From Paenibacillaceae bacterium UBA6304 (GTDB lineage Bacteria; Bacillota; Bacilli; Paenibacillales; Paenibacillaceae): 11,967 bases of DNA. Every line of letters starts with the position of its first letter. Positions within the stretch are counted from its first letter, which is position 1. The notes beneath the pieces are model-generated. The model saw only the letters and a list, made by a program, of their open reading frames with translations, had not been told where the DNA came from and searched no databases. The stretch covers positions 1 through 11,967 of the forward strand of contig DJTQ01000231.1 of assembly GCA_002439285.1 (NCBI GenBank). The letters are read 5' to 3'. A program made the position numbers and the translations under genes. Below are positions 1 through 6,164 of the stretch, piece by piece.

Positions 1-459
1 CTTGACGAGCCGACGATCGGGCTCGACGTGCATGCCAAGGTGAATATCAGACAGTTTTTACGTAAATTAAATCAGGATTTCGGGAAGACGATTTTGCTGA
101 CAACGCATGATATGGATGATATTGAGCAGCTATGCAACCGGGTCATGGTCATTAATCACGGGCAATTGACGTATGATGGTAGCATCCCGTCACTGCGGGA
201 CATGATCGGGCTGCCGACATCGATCCGGGTCAAATTCCGCGGAGCATTCCAGGTTCCTGCAGATGTATTCCGCCGAGCTCCATCCGATTTGTTTCATGTG
301 GCGGGCGTGGAGGGAGAAGTTGTTATTATTGAGGCAAACCGCCGCGAGATCAGCACGATGGAGATCATCCGTAGGGTAGGCGCATGGGGCGAGATCGACG
401 ATATCGCCATGGAGGAACCGGAATTTGAGGAAGTCATCCGCAGCTTCTCCGCTTCTTAA
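1..459 (+). CDS. ABC transporter ATP-binding protein, 3' part (5' end outside window)
   Basis: The reading frame is open from base 1 and stops at TAA 457-459, so only the C-terminal ~152 residues are present. It begins inside the Walker B/D-loop motif (LDEPTIGLD), and the H-loop follows (LLTTHD), so this is the ATP-hydrolysing subunit of an ABC transporter. The remaining ~90 residues resemble the C-terminal extension of ABC-2 type export ATPases of the drug/polysaccharide exporter kind. The Walker A and signature motifs lie upstream, outside the window. No permease gene follows; the next 460 bases are non-coding, so any partner permeases must lie upstream. The ATPase role is certain, but the substrate cannot be read from the sequence. 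Confidence 0.93.
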   Translation, partial: LDEPTIGLDVHAKVNIRQFLRKLNQDFGKTILLTTHDMDDIEQLCNRVMVINHGQLTYDGSIPSLRDMIGLPTSIRVKFRGAFQVPADVFRRAPSDLFHVAGVEGEVVIIEANRREISTMEIIRRVGAWGEIDDIAMEEPEFEEVIRSFSAS

Positions 460-468
460 GCCGGACCT

Positions 469-496
469 TGACAATTGTCCCTTCTCAACATACATT
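469..496 (+). promoter_or_regulatory. Possible sigma-A promoter for the sdaAB leader
   Basis: A perfect -35 box TTGACA lies at 469-474 and a partial -10 box TACATT at 491-496, with a 16-base spacer. It sits just after the ABC ATPase stop codon. If used, it would give a leader of about 400 nt containing the hairpin element and the glycine riboswitch. The -35 also overlaps the palindrome GACAATTGTC (470-479). The -10 is poor and no better promoter was seen between here and the riboswitch, so this is a tentative call. Confidence 0.35.
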
Positions 497-510
497 AAAT
501 ACAAACTATA

Positions 511-634
511 AAGATGAACTGTTTCCGGATTTCTACCCTAATTGATCTTATACATTCAAGAAATCCGGAAACGTTAGCGATCGTAGGAACATTTTACGTA
601 CTTGCCACTAACATCTATTTTAATAGTTCATCTT
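511..634. repeat. Structured ~124-bp inverted-repeat element (MITE-like or branched RNA)
   Basis: The outer arms AAGATGAACT (511-520) and AGTTCATCTT (625-634) are exact reverse complements. Inside them lies a perfect 14-bp inverted repeat, GTTTCCGGATTTCT (521-534) with AGAAATCCGGAAAC (559-572). A weaker third pairing, GTTAG (573-577) with CTAAC (608-612), follows. Folded, this gives a closing stem with two internal branches. There is no T-tract, so it is not a simple terminator, and it encodes no protein. It could be a small non-autonomous mobile repeat or a structured part of the sdaAB leader. The function is unknown. Confidence 0.6.
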
Positions 635-656
635 ATATACAATTAACGCAAATGAC

Positions 657-850
657 GATTATGGGAGAGTCCGCTTCGAAGCACAGATAGCGGCACCGAA
701 GGAGCAAAGGGCAGGCCTTGCACGCCAGCCATGAATCTCTCAGGTTCCAGGACCATAATCCGATGCGACTCTGGAGAGAGCGTTCAGCCACCCACGAGGT
801 ACATGTCCGCAAGACGGGGGACATTAAACTTTCTGGTAACCGGGACAGAG
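657..850 (+). ncRNA. Tandem glycine riboswitch (two aptamers)
   Basis: The segment matches the tandem glycine riboswitch of Bacillus gcvT leaders in order and in conserved blocks. Aptamer 1 spans 657-760: P1 is GATTATGG (657-664) pairing with CCATAATC (753-760), with core blocks GGGAGAG, CACCGAAGGAGCAA and GAATCTCTCAGG between. Aptamer 2 spans about 765-850: it opens with ACTCTGGAGAGAG and closes with AAACTTTCTGGT and GGGACAGAG. The linker is short, as usual for cooperative tandem aptamers. The 3' strand of aptamer 2 P1 overlaps the 5' arm of a terminator hairpin, which predicts that glycine binding switches transcription ON. It lies directly upstream of sdaAB, 70 nt before its start codon. 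Confidence 0.93.
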
Positions 851-881
851 AAGAGGCAGCAAGCCTTTTCCTGTCCTTTTT
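843..881 (+). terminator. Riboswitch expression platform: intrinsic terminator
   Basis: GGACAGAGAAGAGG (843-856) pairs with CCTTTTCCTGTCC (864-876), with one bulged A and a 7-base loop, followed by TTTTT (877-881). The first arm contains GGACAGAG, which aptamer 2 needs for its closing P1 stem. The two structures are therefore mutually exclusive. Ligand-bound aptamer should prevent the terminator and allow sdaAB-sdaAA transcription. Confidence 0.85.
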
Positions 882-920
882 CTATTTAACGAGTAAATTG
901 AGCAGCCAGGAGAGATAGCG

Positions 921-1586
921 ATGCGATTTAAAAATGTGTTCTCCATTATCGGTCCGGCGATGATCGGGCCTTCCAGTTCCCATACCGCCGGGGCAGTGCG
1001 GATCGGACGTTTTGCAAGACAACTATTCGGTGCGGAGCCGGCGGAAGCCGATATTTGCTTCTATGGTTCGTTCGCCGAGACATTCAAAGGCCATGGCACG
1101 GATCTTGCCGTGGTGGGCGGGATTCTGAATTACCGCACGGATGACGAGCGGATTCGCAATTCCCTGCAGAATGCGGAGGAGGCCGGAGTGAATCTGCATT
1201 TTTCAACCGGTACGGCACCGGGGGTTCATCCTAATACGGTAAAAATAGTATTGTCTTCCGGCGGAGAACGCTGTGATGTGACAGGAGCTTCCATCGGCGG
1301 GGGAACGATTGTTATCCGTAACATTAACGGATTTGACGTGAAGAGTTCAGGCGAGCTGCCGACGCTGGTGGTCGCACATGCCGATCGTCAGGGCGTGCTG
1401 GCGGGGATCACCGCCTTGTTTAGTAAGGCGGATGTCAATATTGGATATATTATTACCGACCGGAAGGGTAGAACAGGGGAGGCACTGACGGTAGTCGAAG
1501 CGGATTCAGTCATTCCGGAGCCTTTGATCAATGAGGTCTCTTCGCTGTCTCACGTTAGCCGGGTTTCATATATTCATTTGAATTAG
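921..1586 (+). CDS. sdaAB: L-serine ammonia-lyase (serine dehydratase), iron-sulfur type, beta subunit
   Basis: The product is 221 residues, the usual length of the separate Bacillus-type beta subunit. The start ATG at 921 has a good ribosome binding site (CAGGAGAG, about 908-915). The N-terminal half carries the family signature GPSSSHTAGAVRIGR (residues 16-30) of the SDH beta domain. The C-terminal ~75 residues (about 147-221, from LPTLVVAHADRQGVLAGI) form an ACT domain, a small-molecule-sensing fold. With SdaAA it makes the cytoplasmic enzyme that converts L-serine to pyruvate and ammonia. It is the first gene of a two-gene operon, 15 bp from sdaAA, under the glycine riboswitch. The frame is intact with no missing motifs. 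Confidence 0.96.
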   Translation: MRFKNVFSIIGPAMIGPSSSHTAGAVRIGRFARQLFGAEPAEADICFYGSFAETFKGHGTDLAVVGGILNYRTDDERIRNSLQNAEEAGVNLHFSTGTAPGVHPNTVKIVLSSGGERCDVTGASIGGGTIVIRNINGFDVKSSGELPTLVVAHADRQGVLAGITALFSKADVNIGYIITDRKGRTGEALTVVEADSVIPEPLINEVSSLSHVSRVSYIHLN

Positions 1587-1601
1587 GGAGGGACGGGGAG
1601 A

Positions 1602-2483
1602 ATGCGTTTTCGGAATTTGCAGGAACTCATGGAATTGTGCGTGAAAGAATCCAAGACGATTTCGGAGATTATGATCCAGGATCAGTCGGAAGAGAGCGGC
1701 CAATCCACGGAAGAGATTATGACGGTCATGACGGAATATTACCAAATCATGAAAAGCGCCGTGCATAAAGGATTGACGGAGGAAACGAAATCGCCCAGCG
1801 GATTGACGGGCGGCGATGCCAAGAAGGTGGAGGAATACCGGAAGCGTGAAGAAGCGTCGGCAGGAGATATTGCCTGCCAAGCGATGGCTTACGCCCTTGC
1901 CGTGTCGGAGGTTAACGCCTCGATGGGACGGATCGTCGCGACGCCGACAGCAGGATCATGCGGTATCATTCCCGGTGTATTCGTTAGTGCCCAGGAACGT
2001 TTCGGCTGGGACGACGAGCATCTTGTGCGCGGTTTGTTCTGCGCAGGAGCGATCGGTTATGTGATCGCCAACAACTCGTTTATTTCCGGTGCGGAGGGCG
2101 GATGCCAGGCGGAAATCGGCTCGGCGATCGGCATGGCGGCCGGAGCCATGGTGGAACTGCGCGGAGGCACACCTGAGCAGGCGGTGCATGCGGTTGGCCT
2201 GGCCCTCAAAAATACGCTCGGTTTGATCTGCGATCCGGTCGGCGGCCTAGTCGAAATCCCCTGCATCGTCCGTAACGGATTCGGTGCGGTCAATGCGCTG
2301 GCTGCCGCAGATATGGCCTTGGCCGGTGTGCGAAGCGCCATTCCGTCCGATGAGGTGATCGACGTTATGCTGGAGGTTGGCTCAGCTATGCCCAGCCGGC
2401 ACCGGGAGACCGCCCAAGGCGGTCTGGCCCAGACACCGACCGGTCGCAAGATTATGAAGGAACTTCGAGCACGTAAAAAATAG
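1602..2483 (+). CDS. sdaAA: L-serine ammonia-lyase (serine dehydratase), iron-sulfur type, alpha subunit
   Basis: The product is 293 residues, full length for the catalytic alpha subunit. Its ATG follows GGAGGGACGGGGAGA, a strong ribosome binding site in the 15-bp gap after sdaAB. Conserved blocks include VNASMGRIVATPTAGSCGII (residues 103-122), SGAEGGCQAEIG (162-173) and CDPVGGLVEIPC (210-221). C168, C210 and C221 have the spacing (42 and 11 residues) of the three cysteines that bind the [4Fe-4S] cluster in this family; that cluster acts as the Lewis acid in dehydration. The enzyme is oxygen-sensitive in characterised relatives. The stop codon TAG (2481-2483) lies inside the 5' arm of the following terminator. 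Confidence 0.97.
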   Translation: MRFRNLQELMELCVKESKTISEIMIQDQSEESGQSTEEIMTVMTEYYQIMKSAVHKGLTEETKSPSGLTGGDAKKVEEYRKREEASAGDIACQAMAYALAVSEVNASMGRIVATPTAGSCGIIPGVFVSAQERFGWDDEHLVRGLFCAGAIGYVIANNSFISGAEGGCQAEIGSAIGMAAGAMVELRGGTPEQAVHAVGLALKNTLGLICDPVGGLVEIPCIVRNGFGAVNALAAADMALAGVRSAIPSDEVIDVMLEVGSAMPSRHRETAQGGLAQTPTGRKIMKELRARKK

Positions 2484-2510
2484 CCGCCCTAAAAGGGTGG
2501 CTATTTTTTT
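2477..2510. terminator. Strong intrinsic terminator, probably bidirectional
   Basis: AAAATAGCCGCCCT (2477-2490) pairs with GGGTGGCTATTTT across a 4-base AAAA loop, with one G-T wobble. A run of seven T follows (2504-2510) on the plus strand. The minus strand has a T-run too (from the AAAAAA at 2475-2480), so the element can end both sdaAB-sdaAA transcription and the convergent LOG-family gene that stops at 2540. Confidence 0.93.
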
Positions 2511-2539
2511 GCTAATATGGTTCATGTGCTTTTGAGAAG

Positions 2540-3124
2540 TCACACCTGTTGTTCGGTCGTCATAAAGGTTTTAACCGCGGGCGGCTCGTAGGTAAGAAAC
2601 TGATCGAACAACCCGGCCGGGTCTGTATCGCTAAGCACCATGGAGCGGAACTTTTCCTGAAGAAACTGCTCGTCGGCCATATGATTGAACAGGGCGATAA
2701 GAGGATCATAGTAATGGTTAATGTTAAGCAACCCGCATGGTTTACGGTGCAGCCCCAGTTGGGCCCACGTGAATATTTCAAAGAATTCATCCATCGTTCC
2801 AGCACCTCCCGGCAGGACCACGAAGCCATCCGCCAGTTCGGCCATCGTTGCCTTTCTTTCATGCATGGAATCCACGATAAACAATTCGGACAGGTTTTTG
2901 TGGGCGATTTCACGATTATCCAAAAAACCGGGAAGCACGCCTATGGCCTCTCCGCCTGCTTCAAGTACGGTATCAGCAACGGCTCCCATTAGCCCAACAC
3001 TGGACCCTCCATAAACAAGGGTGAACTCCCTTGCCGCCAATTCCTTACCCAGGGCGACGGCCCCCTGTCTGTAAACTTCAGATGCTCCGGCGCTTGATCC
3101 GCAAAATACGGCTATTCTTTTCAT
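2540..3124 (-). CDS. LOG-family (TIGR00730) Rossmann-fold protein, cytokinin riboside 5'-monophosphate phosphoribohydrolase-like
   Basis: The product is 194 residues, normal for the family. The start at 3124 has an excellent ribosome binding site, AAGGAGG about 8 bases upstream. An N-terminal Rossmann strand with CGSS (residues 8-11) is followed by YGGSSVGLMG (38-47), the conserved MHERK (87-91), and the diagnostic PGGxGTxxE motif, here PGGAGTMDE (105-113). Proteins with this motif were long mislabelled lysine decarboxylases. Characterised LOG members release the base from nucleoside 5'-monophosphates. B. subtilis YvdD belongs to the same family. The gene stands alone, convergent with sdaAA. 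The physiological substrate here is not evident. Confidence 0.93.
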   Translation of the reverse strand: MKRIAVFCGSSAGASEVYRQGAVALGKELAAREFTLVYGGSSVGLMGAVADTVLEAGGEAIGVLPGFLDNREIAHKNLSELFIVDSMHERKATMAELADGFVVLPGGAGTMDEFFEIFTWAQLGLHRKPCGLLNINHYYDPLIALFNHMADEQFLQEKFRSMVLSDTDPAGLFDQFLTYEPPAVKTFMTTEQQV

Positions 3125-3152
3125 TCCATCGCCTCCTTGTAGATCTCCATAA

Positions 3153-3181
3153 ATTATAGCTCACATCCCGGGCTTGTTAAA
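3153..3181 (-). promoter_or_regulatory. Sigma-A promoter for the LOG-family gene
   Basis: On the minus strand a perfect -10 TATAAT (plus coordinates 3153-3158) lies 17 bases from a weak -35 TTTAAC (3176-3181). It sits about 30 bases upstream of the start codon at 3124. The -10 match and spacing are good and the -35 is poor. Confidence 0.6.
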
Positions 3182-3253
3182 TAACTATAGAGTACATTTG
3201 TAAATCATGAATAAATTCATGTGAATAAAAATATTGGGGTGATGGTTAGTCGG

Positions 3254-3277
3254 CGGTCAAAGCAGCGGTCAAAGCAG
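3254..3277 (+). repeat. 12-bp perfect tandem duplication
   Basis: CGGTCAAAGCAG occurs twice back to back (3254-3265 and 3266-3277). It lies in a non-coding stretch between the LOG gene promoter and the repeat cluster. It looks like a replication-slippage duplication; no function is suggested. Confidence 0.8.
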
Positions 3278-3303
3278 AATCCGATTTGAATGTAGCCGGC
3301 CGG

Positions 3304-3504
3304 CCTGTGTCCATTTAATTCTAACGGACACAGGGGACGTTAAATGCTCAGAAAACGGCATCCGTTGCGGCTAACAGACACAGGGGACCTTATTTTGTAT
3401 TTTCGAAGAAAAAACAAGGGGTTGGCAGTCATTTAACGGCCCTGGTGTCCGTTAGAATTCAAAAACGGCCATTTTACGGGAGATAACGTCTCCGGTGTCC
3501 GTTG
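3304..3504. repeat. Cluster of five related ~20-bp repeat units in both orientations
   Basis: Three full-length units resemble TAACGGACACAGGGGACGTTA: 3322-3342 (forward), 3372-3392 (forward, TAACAGACACAGGGGACCTTA) and 3434-3454 (inverted, TAACGGCCCTGGTGTCCGTTA). A further inverted unit, more diverged, lies at 3484-3504. A partial unit, CCTGTGTCC (3304-3312), pairs exactly with GGACACAGG in the first full unit. The segments 3314-3346 and 3430-3463 form a ~33-bp imperfect inverted repeat with a loop of ~83 bp. The stretch has no convincing ORF. The pattern resembles a REP-like intergenic repeat family, and the last unit directly abuts the IS110-like element. Confidence 0.8.
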
Positions 3505-3518
3505 CTATGAACGTTTTT

Positions 3519-3524
3519 GTCAAG
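3519..3524 (-). promoter_or_regulatory. Outward-facing -35 box at the IS end
   Basis: On the minus strand, TTGACA sits about 14 bases inside the inferred end of the element and points outward. In IS110-type elements, joining the two ends in the excised circle can complete a promoter from a -35 in one end and a -10 in the other. The partner end is damaged here, so this is a suggestion only. Confidence 0.4.
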
Positions 3525-3896
3525 CCCTCTGTTTTAATCCCGCCTAACACGTGGCGCGAGAGCAAAAATGCGAGCGACGGTCGGCACGCTGCTATCCGTG
3601 GGTTGGTTACCACATGTTATGCCTTCGTCAAGGAGAGCTTTTGCAAGCTAGAAACGCACGGTCAGTTCTTTGCAGAACTTAGTGCAAACGGACAACGCAA
3701 ATTCTCTCCTAAACCTTCGTTTGCTCCCGGGCCTCGTGCTCAGGCGTGAGCTTGTCAAGCGCTTTTCTTGTCAATCGATTTGATTCAAACCAACACTACC
3801 CCTCTTTCTCATCGGAGATGAGGAGTGCCCCACGGCGAGTGTGGGGGTGCAGGGGGCAACGCTCCCTGCGTTTCTCCAGAGGGGACGGAAGGGGCA
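3525..3896 (-). ncRNA. Candidate bridge RNA (seekRNA) region, 3' non-coding flank of the IS
   Basis: About 370-390 nt downstream of the transposase stop have no credible gene but several short perfect hairpins. Arms are GCAGGG/CCCTGC (3849-3854/3864-3869), CCCAC/GTGGG (3829-3833/3841-3845), CTCATC/GATGAG (3808-3813/3817-3822), GCTCA/TGAGC (3737-3741/3746-3750), AGTTCT/AGAACT (3664-3669/3674-3679) and AGCTT/AAGCT (3636-3640/3645-3649). In IS1111-group elements the guide RNA that pairs with donor and target DNA is encoded in this position. The position and hairpins are seen; the RNA itself is inferred. Small ORFs at 3495-3749 and 3825-4058 on the plus strand look like chance frames. Confidence 0.45.
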
Positions 3897-4918
3897 TTAG
3901 TTAGCCGCTGGCTGTTCCACGGTTCGGGCTACAGCCCATATGAACCCGAAAAACTCCCTGGCGACCGCGCCTATCGCTACATTTTTGTGCTTGTTCTTTC
4001 CAAAAACAAAATGGCGGTATTTGTAATTCAATCTTTCTTGCGCCTTCCAAGGCAATAGCTGAACGTCGGCTGACATGCCATCCAAGCGCTTAGCGAGGTC
4101 TCCCTTCACCGCAGGGCGATGACGATAGCTCCAAGCTGATTCCACCAAGGTTCGACGCAAGCGTCCATTACCGGTTTTGGTCATACTTCCGCGTCGGGTA
4201 CTCTGGCCGGTGGAGTACTCTCGAGGGACCAGCCCTAAATATGCCATGAGTTGAGCAGAAGAACGAAAGCGCGTAAAGGTACCGATCTCAGCCGCAAGGG
4301 TAATTGCCGTCAGCAACCCGACACCGCGCAAGGACTGAAGTACCTGAATTAGAGAAGCTTTGGGGCCGACCGTTGCCTGCTCAACTAATACCCTTTCTAG
4401 ACGCCCATGCGCTGCTCGATTTCATTTAAAGCGTGAAGCAACTCGCTGAACGCCACTTGCATGGGCTCGTAAGGGAATGTCAGTTGCCCCAACCAGACGC
4501 TGTACTTCTTCGTCCACCGGCGCTTTATCGTAGCCGGCGGTTCAATTTGATGGCGAAGCAGGAATTTCAATATCCGCTGACGGGCCCGATGCGCGTCCTC
4601 TTTGGCGGATTCCCGTGCGCGGACCAATTCTCGCAAGGCCTCATCTTCCCGCTCAGGTACGTAGACAGGAGTTAATTCTCCCGTACGAAACAAACGGGCG
4701 AGTTGTTCTGCGTCACGACGATCCGTTTTCACTTGGTCGCCAGGACGTTTGGGAATGAGCGAAGGAGCAATTACGGCACACTTGGCTCCCATGGAGGTGA
4801 TCCAGCGGTAAGTTTCGTAGCCGGTGGGACCTGCCTCGTAACCAAACGATAGGGTATCGGCTGGGCCCAGTTCTTTAATCAGTTTATGTAGCGCTCCCGC
4901 CGAATGAGGAATACTTCC
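3897..4918 (-). pseudogene. IS110-family transposase (DEDD RuvC-like + Transposase_20), frameshifted and N-terminally broken
   Basis: Read on the minus strand, the protein runs from GSIPHSAGALHKLIKELGP to a TAA at 3897. The RuvC-like part shows the second acidic residue (FGYEAGPTGYETYRW) and the D...D pair in KTDRRDAEQLARL. The C-terminal Transposase_20 part starts with LRGVGLLTAI and contains the serine-rich block STGQSTRRGSMTKTGN. There are two lesions. A one-base deletion near 4402-4406 throws the frame: restoring one C turns RMGV-stop into RMGRLERVLVEQ and rejoins both halves. Upstream of 4918 the frame hits TAA (4919-4921), and the N-terminal ~30-40 residues with the first catalytic Asp (the usual LDVHK-like motif) are absent. 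The transposase cannot be active. About 340 of an expected ~375-400 residues remain. Confidence 0.9.
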
Positions 4919-4945
4919 TTAGTAACGCGGGGATTCTCCAGTTGA

Positions 4946-5701
4946 AACCGCCGGACCTACAGCACAAGAACAGCGGATGAATCCTGGAATGATTTTATTC
5001 GCGCAAGGGGGGGTGTTAGCGGTAAAAAGGCGACGGATGTAGGTTGTGGAGGGGGAATTTATACTAAAGCTTTGGCGGAGTTGGGAGCTTTCAACGTGGT
5101 CGGAGTTGATTTCTCGGATGAGATGCTGGCTGGGGCGGCCTTAAACTGCAGAGGCTGGCAGGAGATTAGTTTTGCAAAAGGAGAGGCTTATCGAACCGGT
5201 CTTCCTGCCCGTGAATATGACCTGGTGCTGGAAAGGGCTTTGATCCATCATTTGGATGACTTGAGCGCCTGCTTTACTGAAGCGAACCGGATTTTAAAAA
5301 AGGGCGGGGTGCTTATGGTTCAGGACCGGACGCCGGCCGATTGTCTGTTACCTGGGGATATTCATCACATTCGGGGCTAATATTTTGAAAAATATCCTCA
5401 GTTGGCCGGTTCGGAGATGTCGCGCAGGTATGATTCGGAACAAGTGCAGCGCGCACTCCAAGATTCAGGATTCAAACTTTTGGAAACCGCTTCGCTTTGG
5501 GAAACGAGAATGGTTCACCCCGATCCGGAGGCTTTGCGGCAGGATTTGCTCCGCCGGACCGGCCGCTCTCTGCTTCATGAACTGAACGATGGACAGCTTG
5601 AAGAGCTGGTTTCTTTTATATCAGGAAAATTTGAGGATCATGAGGGTCCGATTATAGAAAGCGATGCTTGGACTATTTGGTTTGCGGTCTCTTCGGAATG
5701 A
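4946..5701 (+). pseudogene. Class I SAM-dependent methyltransferase, N-terminally truncated with an in-frame stop
   Basis: Translation from 4946 reads TYSTRTADESWNDFIRARGG, then the SAM-binding motif I TDVGCGGGIYTKALAELGA and motif II acidic residue in VVGVDFSDEML. The middle shows LVLERALIHHLDDL and LKKGGVLMVQDRT, typical of Methyltransf_11/25 proteins. At 5378-5380 a TAA interrupts the frame (HHIRG-stop-YFEKYPQLAGSE). Downstream the same frame continues without any shift to TGA 5699-5701. A single base change from a Tyr codon would explain it. There is no start codon between the upstream stop at 4943-4945 and TTG 5070-5074, so the native start was lost at the junction with the IS element. 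About 250 codons remain. The substrate is unknown and function is unlikely. Confidence 0.88.
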
Positions 5702-5704
5702 TCC

Positions 5705-6157
5705 TCCAGACTGAATGTATCTTGTCTCGTCATCATGATCCGAAATTGCTGTTTGAGGTCTGTTTGGACAACACCAACTACTAACTTTAAAGGTTTGAAA
5801 GTATGTTCCCGAACCCTACATCCAGAAGCCAGCGATCCTCTTCCAATGAAACGAGCAATAAAACATGGTCAAAGCGATCACCATCCTCAAGTACCTGTGC
5901 CGAGATGTACTTTACGTCAAATCCGATTTCCCGGAGCAGATGAAACAGCAACCCGTTCTACTCATAGCAAATACCACCCCTTTGGTGCTCGACGATTTAA
6001 CCCATAATTGATCGGTCCGTAAATCAATCCTGGTGCCGTTCATAGTATCAAGGTTCTTAAAAGGAATGTTCAGTAAATGATGTTTTTGAATTTTTTGCAA
6101 GGTGTCCAGATCCGGACGCAAAGGGTGCTGCAGCTTCAATGGCTGGATTGCTCGAAG
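5705..6157 (-). pseudogene. Arylamine N-acetyltransferase (NAT) remnant with two frameshifts and a nonsense mutation
   Basis: On the minus strand, IQPLKLQHPLRPDLDTLQ (from about 6148) leads into HHLLNIPFKNLDTMNGTRID, the N-terminal NAT signature. A one-base loss near 5990-6000 shifts the frame. The next frame reads KIVEHQRGGICYE-stop-NGLLFHLL, the catalytic-Cys motif RGGxCYExN with Leu replaced by TAG. It then reads IGFDVKYISAQVLEDGDRFD and HVLLLV (catalytic His), and RWLLDVGFGN (catalytic Asp). A further shift near 5790-5795 is needed to continue as PLKLVVGVVQTDLKQQFRI. Homology fades at about 5705, so the last third of a ~260-residue enzyme is missing, as are the first few residues. All three triad positions are still legible. 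NATs transfer acetyl from acetyl-CoA to arylamines. The remnant lies tail-to-tail with the methyltransferase remnant. Confidence 0.85.
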
Positions 6158-6164
6158 TTATGGA

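Larger units (their letters stand above)
3505..4920 (-). mobile_element. Degenerate IS110-family (IS1111-like) insertion sequence
   Basis: The element comprises a broken transposase (3897-4918, minus strand) plus ~390 bp of non-coding DNA 3' of it. The right boundary in element orientation is placed at about 3505, where the repeat unit TAACGTCTCCGGTGTCCGTT ends and a sequence typical of such ends begins (on the minus strand, GGGCTTGACAAAAACGTTCA). The other end is lost or altered: homology to the transposase stops at about 4918 and a truncated methyltransferase begins by 4946. Both boundaries are inferences. No target duplication or terminal inverted repeat was seen, which fits IS110-type elements. 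Only one copy is in the window. Confidence 0.8.

Noticed and set aside
559..572. Terminator for the ABC transporter gene
   Set aside because: The 14-bp stem is strong, but no T-run follows it on either strand.
661..850. T-box leader
   Set aside because: There is no T-box consensus sequence; all conserved blocks match the tandem glycine aptamers.
3304..3504. CRISPR array
   Set aside because: The repeat units are few, diverged, in both orientations and unevenly spaced, and there are no cas genes.
3495..3749. Small plus-strand ORFs at 3495-3749 and 3825-4058
   Set aside because: They lie in the non-coding flank and antisense to the transposase of the IS element, have no domain, and look like chance frames.
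5378..5380. Stop-codon readthrough or recoding in the methyltransferase
   Set aside because: It is TAA, with no recoding signal seen, and the gene also lacks a start; simple decay is enough.
5735..6007. 90-codon plus-strand ORF
   Set aside because: Antisense to the NAT remnant, whose three catalytic motifs are clearly readable on the minus strand.
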